64,000 nt of DNA from Paramicrosporidium saccamoebae. Taxonomy: Eukaryota; Rozellomycota. Below, in pieces: positions 18,480 to 28,835 of this stretch. How positions within the stretch are numbered: position 1 is the stretch's first letter; each line of letters starts with the position of its first letter. Location of the stretch: assembly GCA_002794465.1 (NCBI GenBank), contig MTSL01000169.1:62311-126310 (forward strand). Reading direction: 5' to 3'. The position numbers were made by a program, and so were the translations under genes. Below the pieces are notes generated by a model, which did no database searches, was not told the origin of the DNA, and saw only the letters and a program-made list of their open reading frames with translations.

Positions 18480-19310
18480 TTATTTTAGTAGATCCTTGTC
18501 CGTCCGAAGGGCCTTTTCAAACCGATCAATGTCTTCTAGCTGTTCTACCGAGATACAATCTTCTAGCCGAAATGCTCCCTGCATCGTCCGTACTAATGCA
18601 GACATTGCTGCAGCCGAGTCTAGCATTGTACCAATGTCGTGGATCACTGACCGGACATATGTTCCACTGCCACATTCCATGTCAATCTCAAACTCGGGTA
18701 ATGCAAACTGCGTCAACTCAATTCGGCTGATATTTATGGGACGCATTGGCAGTTCCAGTTCAGGCTGCATGTCCTTCTCCTCTGCCGGATCGCTGGCAAG
18801 AAGGGTCTTTTGGCGTTTTCGGGAAATGTCGTAGGCGCGTTTTCCATTTACCCGAAGTGCAGAAAAGGCAGGAGGCCGTTGCATGACATCTCCGGTAAAC
18901 TTTTCCACCAACAGTTGGCGCACCTTTTCCTCGGTGACATGCTCAAAGGGCCTCTCATGGACCAAAACGCCTGTCGTGTCGTATGTATCGTAATGCACAC
19001 CAAAGACACCTGTTGCACGATATCCCTTTTTGCACCCCTTCAGAAAACCCTCCAACATTTTGCATCCTCCATTGAGGCCAACGACAAGTACACCAGTAGC
19101 CATCGGGTCGAGCGTCCCGCCATGCCCAATTTTCATCTTGCGCTGCACTGCAATAGCTTGTGAACGGTTCATGTTGGCGTGTTTCTGCAACATCGTCTGT
19201 ATTACATTCTTGACGCGATTCAAAGTGTCGTTGCTAGTCTCTCCAGCGGGCTTAAGCACTGCCAATACACCATTCAGTGACTGTACTCTTTTTACTATTG
19301 ACCGCTCCAT
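18480..19310 (-). CDS. PUS4: tRNA pseudouridine-55 synthase PUS4/TruB
   Basis: 276 residues. It opens with the TruB motif NGVLAVLKPAGETSND. The catalytic motif is KIGHGGTLDPMATGVLVVG, with the nucleophilic Asp at about residue 68. Further TruB signatures are Y.A...FG..YDTYDTTG and RPPAFSALRVNGKRAYD. It converts U55 of the tRNA T-loop to pseudouridine; yeast Pus4 acts on cytosolic and mitochondrial tRNAs. The N-terminus has no strong targeting signal. It has no PUA extension, as is usual for eukaryotic Pus4. Confidence 0.93.
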   Translation of the reverse strand: MERSIVKRVQSLNGVLAVLKPAGETSNDTLNRVKNVIQTMLQKHANMNRSQAIAVQRKMKIGHGGTLDPMATGVLVVGLNGGCKMLEGFLKGCKKGYRATGVFGVHYDTYDTTGVLVHERPFEHVTEEKVRQLLVEKFTGDVMQRPPAFSALRVNGKRAYDISRKRQKTLLASDPAEEKDMQPELELPMRPINISRIELTQFALPEFEIDMECGSGTYVRSVIHDIGTMLDSAAAMSALVRTMQGAFRLEDCISVEQLEDIDRFEKALRTDKDLLK

Positions 19311-19636
19311 TATTTCGTGCCCTGGTGAAGCGGTTCAGACCGTATCATCTAGTGTATTGACCCATTTATTATCACTTGAACAGTGTTTTTGTGAACGAGC
19401 GCAACCACAAGTTCTGTTAAATAGCATCTGTCCACGATTGGCAACCCAAATAACAACCTGCGATCCATTCCCGTCGTATTGAGGATGGCGGCCTGTGAAA
19501 GCACTACATGCTTTAACAACACGAATTAGCCCATTCAACGGGCTATCCTGTGTACAACTGGATGATAAATCTCAGTGATAGATTATAAGATCCATGATTT
19601 ATTGCCTATATGGGCTGGTTTTTACACAAAATACGT
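19311..19636. other. Interval with one doubtful small ORF
   Basis: A 67-codon minus-strand ORF (19335-19538, MNGLIRVVKACSAFTG...) lies just upstream of PUS4. It has no recognised domain and no clear splice partners, so I do not call it a gene. The rest looks like ordinary promoter and 3' flank. Confidence 0.3.
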
Positions 19637-20414
19637 CTAATCTCGTCTTGGCAGTCTCACAGGAACTATCTCCGCCTCTGCGTCAGCCACTAGTCTCACT
19701 GTGATATTACGCACAACGCTCTCCGTTTGCTGTATCCTTGTAGTCGGTCTATAATCTGGCCGCCTTGGCCTTATCTCTGTCATAAAGGAAGTTGGTCGCG
19801 CCCTCCAGTCTGACTGTCGTGAGCTGGCAGACGGCAATTCCATTGAAAATTCCGCGGGGGATTCCTTTTTCCATTGTCCCTCATCCAATGCACGGTTGAT
19901 ACTGTTTAGTGCTGGTGTACGTCCCTCTTGCCGTGATGCATTGGGGTCGTATGGTAGTATTTGCTCTTTTTCGTACACGGACGGCTGGAATTCCTGTACC
20001 AAAGTATTTGGGGCAGACTGTGACACAGCTGCCTCACTGTTACTCACCACATTACTTTCGCCATTTTGGGCAATATCCCAGCTGGTTGCTTCCAGGCGTC
20101 CGCACTCCATGAGACTTGGACTACCCCCGTAAGTTTCAAAGGGATCTTTGCTGTAGTCAATCTCATCGCCTTCGTCCGCCCACGACTGTCCCACAAGCTT
20201 TAATCGGTCTTCTAGCTCTTTTTGCTGGGCCTGGATGCGGGCATTTTCTTCCTCCGCTGTTAATTGTCTCGGCTTGGCCTCCTCTCGACGCCAGGCTATC
20301 CATCTGATTAGCACACTCTACTACATATTATGTACGTTGTGATAGTGCGGACAGTGGTAATTGTGACGCAAATGATGAACGTTCAGTCGAATTTTTGCGA
20401 CGCGGTGGGTGCAT
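19637..20414 (-). CDS. Unknown charged coiled-coil protein (two exons)
   Basis: Model: exon 1 20336-20414 (MHPPRRKNSTERSSFASQLP...), a 40-nt intron 20296-20335 ending GATGGATAG, and exon 2 19637-20295. The join is in frame: ...SQ/PWRREEAKPRQLTAEEE. Residues about 30-65 are a charged helix (ENARIQAQQKELEDRLKLVG). The rest is low in structure, rich in Ser, Pro, Arg and Gln, and ends RLVADAEAEIVPVRLPRRD. I do not recognise the family. The acceptor 8 nt upstream would fit the intron length better but breaks the frame, so the exon join is provisional. The start is only 43 bp from the divergent Hikeshi start. Confidence 0.5.
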
Positions 20415-20457
20415 TGGGGGGACAGTCTGTCTGCCGGGCCTTATAGACGCAACAAGC

Positions 20458-21080
20458 ATGTTGGGGTGTATCGTTGCCGGGCGACCGGTATGCCAATAAC
20501 TAGAGGCCTAACATGGTAGGTGCAGACAAATTTGCAGACCATTTCGCCAGGAAGGTTTCTATTTGTGCTTCCTGAACCAGCCACCATCAACCACATTGTA
20601 GTTTTTCTCACCGGAAGTGTTCAATTTGATGAGGGAACGGGTGCCTCGATTTACTGCAATTCGGATGTGGGTGCTGCACAGGGAACAGCATGGAAATTCC
20701 TGGGTGTTCTTACCAACGATAAGCCCAGTGCCGTATTCAAAGTCTCTGGATTCTCCGAGGGAATTAATATGCTGGAGGTGGGCATTGCCATAGAGCCAAT
20801 ATCTACACTGGAACAGCTGCTAATGGAGAGTGAGCCTCGTTCGCAGTGTCTCGTTCCCGTGTCTCCCACAACTCTGCCCAATCCTCTCACAATTGCACAG
20901 CGCATAGGCGAAAACTTGTTTAACTATGTCACGTCCTTTACACGTATGGCAAGTCTATTAGAGCCAAGTTTGCAGGTTGTTCCACTAAAGACTGTGCAGG
21001 AGTGGTACAATGGCCTTATTCGAAAGGTCACTTCTGATCCGGATGGGTTTATGCGCCAAGTTGCCAGAACAGCTGTCTGA
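20458..21080 (+). CDS. OPI10: Hikeshi/OPI10 Hsp70 nuclear import factor (two exons)
   Basis: Exon 1 20458-20487 encodes MLGCIVAGRP. A 32-nt intron 20488-20519 (GTATGCC...CTAACATGGTAG) follows, and exon 2 begins VQTNLQ. Joined, this matches the Hikeshi opening 'M.GC.VAGR.VQT'. Exon 2 carries the family core: INHIVVFLTGSVQFDEGTGA, then WKFLGVLTNDKPSAVFKVSG, and a helical C-terminus (LFNYVTSFTR, VQEWYNGLIRK). Hikeshi carries ATP-loaded Hsp70 into the nucleus during heat stress. About 196 residues is the family's normal length. Confidence 0.93.
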
Positions 21081-21107
21081 ACGCGGGTCATCTTTAGAAA
21101 AATTTCA

Positions 21108-21235
21108 AGATCTTTACTACTACACAAGAGTTTAACTACAGATTACCTGATCGTTACTACTGCGAGAGTTAACTATAGACTACTTGGTCTTTACCACTAC
21201 AGATCGAAAACACTCAATAAAGGATCATTACTACA
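21108..21235. repeat. Degenerate tandem repeat, ~37-bp unit
   Basis: Three to four imperfect units of GATCTTTACTACTACA..GAGTTTAACTACAGATTACCT type, in the 3' flank of the Hikeshi gene before OTU1. Confidence 0.6.
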
Positions 21236-21251
21236 ATATTGCTTAATCATC

Positions 21252-22161
21252 ATGATGGTATTACTTGGCGCTCCTCATACCTAATGTTTAGCGTCTCCGG
21301 GTAAAGGTTGCTGATGGGAGGAAGACTGAAATTGAACTAGAAAAAGACGCAACTTGGGGAGATTTACTCACAGTGTTGCTACTGAAATTGGACGAGCAAC
21401 CTGTCGATATATCCACAGGCTTTCCTCCTCAGCTTCTGACTCCAAATAATATGGAACAACCGTTGTCCGGGCTTGGAGTCCATTCTGGCGACACTCTCAC
21501 CGTCACCACCAGTAATGGCGAAGCTGTTGTGGCTCCGACTCTGCTTAATGCAGCGCCCACCATGCTGTTGAGAGAGATGCCAGACGACAACAGCTGTCTC
21601 TTTAACACAATCGGGTACGTCCTCTGCTCATGTTCTCGCTCCTCAGCCAAGGAGCTACGCGAGTTGGCAGCTGCATTGGTCCTTTCCTCGCCCAATTACA
21701 CAGAGGCAGTATTGGGGATGCCTCCAGAAAGATACGCGGAATGGATTCGAGGTGACACACATTGGGGCGGGGGCATAGAGTTGGCCGTATTTGCGGGACA
21801 CTTTGAGACAGAAATAGCCTCCATTGATGTAGGCAGCGGACGGGTGGATATATTCGGAGAGGGAAACGGCTATGCTCAACGCGTCTATGTACTTTACAGT
21901 GGAATACATTACGACGCACTTGCCATGGGTGTTCCCCATAAAGAATCGGAAGATTGCACAGTCTTTGCTCCCACCGAGGATAATGCACTGGTGCAGGCGA
22001 TGCAAGTAGCCGAGACGGCGAGGCTGGAACACCGATATACTGATCTCGCCAAATTCACTCTCCGGTGCGAACAATGTCGCCAGGCGCTTGTTGGGGAACG
22101 AGAAGCAGAGAAGCATGCATCCACCACAGGACACGCCAATTTCATTGAATACTCTGAATAA
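21252..22161 (+). CDS. OTU1: OTU1/YOD1 deubiquitinase (two exons)
   Basis: Exon 1 is only ATGATG (21252-21257). A 34-nt intron (21258-21291, ending CTAATGTTTAG) follows, and exon 2 runs from 21292. The joined N-terminus MMRLRVKVADG is a UBX-like domain that binds Cdc48/p97, as in YOD1. The OTU domain has the catalytic Cys in MPDDNSCLFNTIGYVL and the catalytic His in YVLYSGIHYDALA. A C2H2 finger ends the protein (CEQCRQALVGEREAEKH..TTGH). OTU1 trims ubiquitin chains on Cdc48 substrates in ERAD. The tiny first exon is why the ORF seems to start later. Confidence 0.93.
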
Positions 22162-22197
22162 ACATGAAGCAAATGTAGTAGGGCGTGAAATCCGTTT

Positions 22198-22441
22198 GTC
22201 GCGTAGCGGGGATAATACCACAGACGGGAAGGGGGGTTGTCTACTGCTAATCCTAGAATCGTATGGATGCACATGTCGCGTAGTGGGGATAAATAGTATG
22301 TATACATGTCTTACTGTCCCCAAATACCCAGCAAAGCGATCCACTCTAGCACACAAATACGTCTCACTGTTCTCAAATACCCGACTAATCAATCCTCTGC
22401 CTCTACGTCAAATACCCAACTAATTGATCCTCTACGCCACA
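22198..22441. repeat. Dispersed repeat family, copy B (inverted relative to A)
   Basis: It starts TGTCGCGTAGCGGGGAT and restarts internally at about 22275 with TGTCGCGTAGTGGGGAT, a nested or partially duplicated copy. It contains the blocks GCAAAGCGATCCACTCTAGC and CCAACTAATTGATCCTCTAC. About 110 bp (22273-22382) is almost identical to copy D. It fills the gap between the OTU1 stop and the uS11m stop. Confidence 0.9.
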
Positions 22442-22447
22442 CGTTTA

Positions 22448-22891
22448 TTAGAGCCGCTTTGCCTTGGGAGGACGACACCCATTGAAAGGAACTCTTGTCG
22501 TGTCAATCACCTCTGTCACTACCAGTCCCAATCTCCTCAAATGACCTACTAGCACTCCCCTTGCCGGATTTAATCCTCTAAAATTCAGCCTCACACTCCG
22601 CACACCAAGCTCCTCCAGTCTCCTTCTTAGTGTATCCAACATGGCCATGGCGGCTTTCGGAGAGGTCTTTTGAGATCCGGAAAAACCGGCAGTGCCTGAG
22701 GATAATTTGAAAATGTGCCTCCCGGGCACGGTGGACACTGTAAGGAAAATGTTGTTGCGCAGACAATTTATCAGCACCGTCGGTGACAAGTCTCCTCCCA
22801 CATGCGGTGTGGATGTAGCCGAGGGCTTCTTTACCACTGTCGACGAAAAAAATCGGACCATTCCGCCCCAATGTCTGAACAAGCTCAGCAT
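22448..22891 (-). CDS. MRPS18: Mitochondrial small-subunit ribosomal protein uS11m
   Basis: 147 residues. The C-terminus is classic uS11: TEVIDTTRVPFNGCRPPKAK. Before it comes the core KLSSGTAGFSGSQKTSPKAA (bacterial S11 has S.G..GF.G.RK.TP.AA). The N-terminus is basic and hydroxylated (MLSLFRHWGGMVRFFSSTVV), as expected for mitochondrial import. It sits on the platform of the small mitoribosomal subunit. Its upstream region is a tandem repeat broken by a dispersed repeat copy. Confidence 0.92.
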   Translation of the reverse strand: MLSLFRHWGGMVRFFSSTVVKKPSATSTPHVGGDLSPTVLINCLRNNIFLTVSTVPGRHIFKLSSGTAGFSGSQKTSPKAAMAMLDTLRRRLEELGVRSVRLNFRGLNPARGVLVGHLRRLGLVVTEVIDTTRVPFNGCRPPKAKRL

Positions 22892-22892
22892 A

Positions 22893-23260
22893 ACGGTTAA
22901 TGAATTGTTTGTTACCCTCGGTTAGCTGTTGAATAAATTTTTCGAGATCCTGGAGCCCGGTCGTTTAATAGATTGTTTGCTATCCTAGTGTCGCGTAGTG
23001 GGGATAAATAGTATGGCCCAGTTTAGGCGGGAAGAAGGGGTTTGTTCCCTGCTAATACTAGAATAGTATGGATGCACACCTCATTGTCATCAAATACCCA
23101 AAAAAGCGATCCACTCTAGCACGCAAATACCCAACTAATCAATCCTCTGCCTCTACCTCTACGTCACACTAGAGCTCGGTCGTTTAATTAATTGGCTGCT
23201 ACCCTGGGGTTTGGTCGTTTGATGAATCGTTTGTTACTTTAGGCCTCAGTTGTATAATGC
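22893..23260. repeat. Degenerate ~35-bp tandem repeat interrupted by a dispersed repeat
   Basis: Units such as GGTCGTTTAATAGATTGTTTG and GGTCGTTTGATGAATCGTTTG recur on both sides of dispersed repeat copy C (22989-23168). The repeat therefore seems to have entered an existing array. The array starts right at the uS11m start codon. Confidence 0.7.
22989..23168. repeat. Dispersed repeat family, copy C
   Basis: GTGTCGCGTAGTGGGGATAA at one end, then AATAGTATGGATGCACACCT, AGCGATCCACTCTAGCACGC, CCAACTAATCAATCCTCTGC and CTACGTCACA at the other end. It is a full-length copy without the internal restart seen in B and D. Confidence 0.9.
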
Positions 23261-23315
23261 ATTTGACCGTCGCAGAATGGATTGTCTGTCAGCCTTGGTA
23301 AAGCTTATCGGGGGG

Positions 23316-26300
23316 TCATACAGTCCTGGAGAGCAAGTCATCGATTGCCAGGATACGGTCAAAAATGTTTTCGGGACTACCAATGACACCCTCTGCACCC
23401 TCGGTCATATCGTCCGGGATATTATCCAGTATAGTCTCAATTCCCACCTTTTGTCCAAGTTGGCTCAGGGTCGATTTCCAGAACTTGCCAAGAATTGCCG
23501 GATCAGAACAAAAGGTCAGCAGCTGCTTGCGAATCTCTGATTCGAGAGCAAAGAATTGACTGGATTGGGTGGGACGTACTGTACGACTGGCCGTTGATGC
23601 TAGGAGTAAGCGGTTAGATGTCCAAAGTAGACCATCTCCATCAATCTGAACAATAGCCACACCGCTTCGATGGACGTATTGCATTAAATGATGGTTCTCG
23701 CGATCATAAGACCATAAGAGCTGCCACTTTGAATTCTCCGGATCAGGGGCCGGCAGTGCAGAGCTGCTCTCAAAATCAAGTACAAATCCATGCACGCGTA
23801 GTAGCTCTTCTGCAAAAAATGTCGGGGAAAAATTCATGGTAGAGCCAAAAATTCGGTCCAGCTCTTTGACACATGGAGGAGGAACGGAGAACCCTATTGG
23901 CAGGGGAGCATGAAACGGCAAAGAGTGTAGCGAGCCGGGTATTTCGACAGGTGCCTCTAGCATTATGAAGCCACATTGAAATGCCCTCCTGGCCCAAGCC
24001 TGAATCAAATCGTCAATGAGACGAGCAGAGCAAGTGAGCCAATGCAATCTGAAGTGAAACGTGTTCTTTGGATTGTGCGTCGAATCGTAATGTAGAAACG
24101 CCCATTCCCTCCTGTCAGCCGATCTCTTCTGATTATCGACATCAATGATGGCAGTACGTGACATGATTATGGGGTGCACCGTAGCCTTGCACGCCTCTCC
24201 AGTCAAATGCTCTCTGCTGCTTACCGTCTTTAAAATCATGGGGTTGCTCCTTCGCAGTGTTCCAATATCATAAGCGGATGAGAAACGGTAATAGTAGTAG
24301 CCATCAAGGAAGCGATGTGCTCCTAGAATATGCTCCCAAACTCCCTCGTCAATAAGACGATTACCATACTCAACAGCAGCCTCGCGGCTCGTAATATTCT
24401 CAAAGAATTTCAACATCCAATCTACGGCCACATTTCCAACAAAGACAGACCTGTACATTCGCCAATGCCATCTTCGATCTCTAATGCTCATTCCCACCAA
24501 GGGATGTTGCATCATTACGGCAACACGTTCTATAGGACTTGAAATGCTCAGCGGCTCGACGTCAATTACACTGTCGGGAACGGCGGATTCCTCCCGGAAC
24601 ACTTCGGGGCTAATCATTTCAATTCTTCTGGCTTCATGATGAGCGTAGGATGAACAGGTAGATGTTGTTAGCACAATCCCCAGACCGTCTATTGACGACT
24701 GTCGGGGCTCAGGGGGTCGAAACTCAAATTTCCCAACAGAAGTTGGAGTGGGCTGTGATAAAATGCACCTTTGAAACATTTCAATAAACTTTAAGAAACC
24801 AGCGATGCGCAGCTCTTCATCGTCCAAAATTTCATTAGAGGCCGTAGCCATGATAAGAGACGATCTGGGAGCTTCCTCGGCCGGAATCAGTATAAAACGA
24901 CTCTGCCACGAATGCCCCTCGGCAACTTCTCGTTTACCATTTCCAGAGATCATGTTATCGACCAATTCCCACGGATAGTCTTTGTTGTTCGAGGGAAAAA
25001 AGGTTAGCTGACGGAAAGAATATGCGCTATGAAGCTTTGGACGGATGTATGCAGAGTAAGGCACAACTGATTCAGAAGTATCATGGTCACGACGAGTAAA
25101 AATTTGCACTCGAATTGTCTCATCGACAGCTTCAATAATGTGTATCTCATGGCCATAGACAAGTGCAGTCTTGTCGAGCTCTCCAATCGTTTCCTGCATC
25201 CCTAGTGCAATCCGAAGTGCGATCAGCTCATTTTTTAAATCTGTCAAAGTGTAGGATTTCCGAAGAAACAGTGTTTCCTTGGCAAGAGCCACCCGATAAT
25301 CTAACGTGACGCTGAATTCTTCCGCGAGCAATTTCCGAGTGACTGTAAATTTCGACGTCAAAGGGAGACAAGGGGGAGAGACTAACGTGGGCCAGTGCGG
25401 TGGAGAGTGGATCAAATCGTCAGTAACAGTTGTTAAAATACCCATGAGACATGACCATTTTAGGGAGCAAATTTGACAATGACGGACACGTGTAGTTGTT
25501 GGGTCACAAGGATTATAACTATGCGATTGATCCCATTGTGTCGTTTCGTCGAATGACAAGAGACTGAAAAGAGAGGCGCCGGGTGGTGATTTGGCGCGAC
25601 AGCGGTAGAATTTGGCTGCGGTGACATGGTCGTTTCCAGGATGGAGACGAAGAGTGTTTGGAATGTGACAAACCTCGCCGTCTTTTTGATTCCACTGGGA
25701 TTTACCCGAAAAATAGCTGCATGTCATCCAGTACGGTCGATAGTAATTTTGTAAGACACTATCTTGTCGCTTTACAATCTCCAAAAGAGGAGCAGTGTAC
25801 AGAGGCGGATTGGATAGACAAATTATTTGCAGCCAGATTCCATCATCAACAATTTTTCTCTTTGCAAGTTTACACAAGGTGTAACTGTGCTCATCGTCAA
25901 TGACAAAATGCCCATTTCCAGGTGTTATTGATATAATTGATATCCCAGTCTTTGACAAGTCACGGTCCAGAAAATGCTTATCGAATATCATCAGGGCGAA
26001 ATGAATCGCCTCTAAAAAGTTTCCGTCCTTTGCAGGCACCATTTCTCCCTCATTGGCTTTTTCAACCAACAATTGGGCCTCTCTTCGAATGTCCCTTAGC
26101 TTTAGTCTCCAATCTGCATGACTCTCCCACTGCATGGCCACCGAGTATAGGTCCCTCAGCTCGTTGTCTTCAATTATCCTTGTGTAAAGCAGAATGGAAA
26201 CAATGTGATTAACGTTTTCTTCCTTCCATTTTGTAAACAAATCTGCCAAAAAGCCATCGATCGACTTTTCCAAGAACGTCTGTCCAGTCATAGGATCCCA

Positions 26301-26922
26301 TTCCAGAGACTCTTTAGCAATTTGCACAAGAATCGTGACCTTTCCCGTCTCGGACAAAAAAGTCACAGCAACATTCTCCGCACTGACAGCTCCTGATGAG
26401 ATTGGTTGTTGTGAGCTATCATATAATGCATCAATACGTGCTTTGACGCACGCATTTGGCAAGACCAGATGCTTGCCAACATATGCTCCCCCACCCCGAA
26501 GACAATCTCGAATCTGCCTCATCGGCAGACGTCCGATATATTGCTCACGGAAACGGACAATTGCATATGTTGCCTCTGGCACTTCCTTCAGCGTGAGCGC
26601 GCGGACAAAGACTTCGCCACGCGATTCAAAGTCAAAACGCTCTGCAATATCCTTGTGCAATGATAGCTAATCGTTAGTAAAGTGGCAAGTCTACTTGAAA
26701 CGAGCTTTGCTTAAACGGCCCCCGTTCAGTTGAGGAAACTGCAAGATAGGCTCGTCTGCCCGTAGTTGGGTGCACCAGCGCAACATATCCCGTCACTTTA
26801 GGGAACAATTCGGGATTCAGCACGAGCTCGTGGGTGGAGACGTTGTCATCGTGCACCCACAGGGTATGTCGGGTGCCCCATTCCGCCGGTTTGCGGAGAA
26901 GCTCGGTAAGAGCGGAGCGCAT
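23316..26922 (-). CDS. IML1: IML1/DEPDC5, GATOR1/SEACIT subunit (two exons)
   Basis: Exon 1 26695-26922 (MRSALTELLRKPAEWG...). A 28-nt intron 26667-26694 (GTAGACTTGC...CTAACGATTAG) and exon 2 23316-26666 follow. Joined: ...FQ/LSLHKDIAERFDF, matching the IML1 line 'L..I.LHKSIAE.F'. About 1190 residues. The N-terminal half has the IML1 domain (VSILLYTRI.., vWA-like). A DEP domain lies at about residue 790 (MYRSVFVGNVAVDWMLKFF...). The C-terminal domain is conserved in DEPDC5. GATOR1 is the GTPase activator that turns off TORC1 at the vacuole/lysosome under amino-acid shortage. NPR2/NPR3 are not in this window. Confidence 0.92.
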
Positions 26923-27087
26923 TAGACCCGGCTGATGATAAATTTACCTTTTAGGAAGGTCTACTGTTGGGGCTAATACGACGATCTAAAATTAGATTTG
27001 TCGAATAGATGGCCCAAATCAGCGTGCAATATGGATAGCCTCTTGTCAGTATAGAATCTTATCGGCTAATCTGACCAATCATTGAGA

Positions 27088-27858
27088 ATGTCCTCAAAGA
27101 TATTCACACCCGTCAACCAAGTCAAGCTCACAAACGTCTCGGTGGTGCGACTGAAGAAGGGGGGAAAGCGGTTTGAGTTGGCTTGCTACAAAAACAAGGT
27201 CCAGGACTACCGCAATAAACTGACGAAAGACTTGGACGAAGTGCTCCAAATCCATAGTATCTTTTTGAACGTGTCCAAAGGCCAGACTGCCAAAGACTCG
27301 GACCTCCAGAGTTCCTTTGGCACCACTGACGTCGACACTGTCATTCTCGAGATTCTCAACCGCGGCGACCTGCAAGTCGGCGCTGAAGAGCGCGGGCAGC
27401 ACCTGCAAATGATGACACGCGAAGTGGCCACCATTATTGCTGAAAAGTGTGTGAATCCGCGCACAAGGACACCCTACCCAGTGGGGATGATTGAACAGGC
27501 AATTGCCGAATTGCACTTTTCCCCCAACCTAACACGGAGTGCGAAACAACAGGCGCTGGAGGTGATCAAGGGATTAGAGAAGCAGACCAAGTTTCCAATT
27601 GCAAGGGCGCAGATGCGGCTTTTGGTGGAAGTACCGGTGAGCGACATCAAACGGGTAATGGAAGCAATCCGGCCGATGATTGCCTCTGTGGAAGAGGAAC
27701 GAAATGATGGAGTGGCAGACTTGAAGTTAACCTGTCTGATCGATCCAGGCCAATTCAGGCCACTCACCGAATCGGTTGCCAAATTAACCAAAGGTCGGGG
27801 CATTGTCAATCTCCTCTCATTAAAAGATCTCAAAGACGCCTCGTCGCCAATAGAATAA
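27088..27858 (+). CDS. SDO1: Ribosome maturation protein SDO1/SBDS
   Basis: 256 residues from MSSKIFTPVNQVKLTNVSVV. The N-terminal FYSH domain has VVRLKKGGKRFELACYKNKV, the central domain has CVNPRTRTPYPVGMIEQAI, and the ferredoxin-like C-domain follows. SDO1 acts with the GTPase EFL1 to release eIF6/TIF6 from new 60S subunits. A TTG six bases upstream is not a start; the ATG at 27088 is. The gene is divergent from IML1 with a 165-bp interval. Confidence 0.96.
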   Translation: MSSKIFTPVNQVKLTNVSVVRLKKGGKRFELACYKNKVQDYRNKLTKDLDEVLQIHSIFLNVSKGQTAKDSDLQSSFGTTDVDTVILEILNRGDLQVGAEERGQHLQMMTREVATIIAEKCVNPRTRTPYPVGMIEQAIAELHFSPNLTRSAKQQALEVIKGLEKQTKFPIARAQMRLLVEVPVSDIKRVMEAIRPMIASVEEERNDGVADLKLTCLIDPGQFRPLTESVAKLTKGRGIVNLLSLKDLKDASSPIE

Positions 27859-27991
27859 AACTTTTGAGAGATTTGAAAGTATTTACTACAAACCCAATCT
27901 CGCCGAGTCCCACTTGTTTATGGATTAGGGAGAAATCAGTATTATCCAACCGACCACATTTACTACAAATCTAAAAAAGAAATCAATTTTA

Positions 27992-28827
27992 ATGGACCGG
28001 CTACACTTGGCATTCGGGGAACTGGACCGACCTCAAACCAAGAGTAAACTTGCTAACACTGGAATACAGCCATGGTCGCAAGAACAGTACGTGAGACGAG
28101 CACGTTCGTTTCATTGGAGTTGGGCGAGTCGCCAGTCGCCCGCTGATGTGACAACATGCGCACGGTATGGCTGGTGCCAACCGGACGCTGACCAGGAAGT
28201 AAATGTCCTTGTTTGCTCTGCCTGCAAAGCCAGCCTGTACTTGCCATGGGACGACACCATTGTCTCGGACGCAAGTAGACGCAATGGAACGAATATTGAT
28301 ATTTAGAGACGCTAATTTCTCAAGAATACTTTGAAAAGATAAGCAGCAGTGGACATGCGTCCGGTGGATACTGTCCTTGGAGGATAGCACCGTGTAGGCC
28401 AGAAATTACCGCTTTGGAGTTTCCGTCCTGGAAGACGGAGTTACAGGCTTTCACAGAACGAATTGCAACAATGGCTGAATTTGATCGAATTAGCGTCAAG
28501 GTTTCTGAGGATACCATTGATGAAATAATTCAGCTTGCCAAGTTGCAATTCCCAGACATTCATACAAGTGTCCTCTTATTAGCTTTACTGCAGTGGAAAA
28601 GAGTTGGGGATAGTCTCGCTTGCGTTCTCGGATGCTGTGAACTCTCGTTGCTCGTACTGACGGATGACTTTGATCCCGTCGGGGGACATGCGTGGTTTTG
28701 TCCCACAGTATTTAATAGTTCATGGAAGCAACTTGCAAGTCTTTTGCGCCCCACAATGACGAAGCATTTCTATGCTCCTCTGCTAAGTCAGTTCACTTGT
28801 GATCGTCTCAAGGAAGTTTTTGAATAG
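27992..28827 (+). CDS. C3HC/Rsm1-type zinc-finger protein (NIPA/ZC3HC1-like, two exons)
   Basis: Exons 27992-28274 and 28307-28827 with a 32-nt intron. The join gives ...VSDA/KTLISQEYFEKI. The C3HC finger is visible: TCARYGW, then VCSACKASLYL, then after the intron HASGGYCPWRIAPC. A helical Rsm1-like second domain follows (DRISVKVSEDTIDEIIQLAK, GWxxxx-type core with GDSLACVLGCCELSL). Fungal relatives (Rsm1, Pml39) and human ZC3HC1 act at the nuclear pore basket and in mRNA export or quality control. At about 267 residues it is compact. The intron makes it look like two ORFs. Confidence 0.8.
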
Positions 28828-28835
28828 AGTTTTTT

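Noticed and set aside
19335..19538. 67-codon ORF upstream of PUS4
   Set aside because: No recognisable domain, no splice partner, atypical composition; kept only as a note on the interval.
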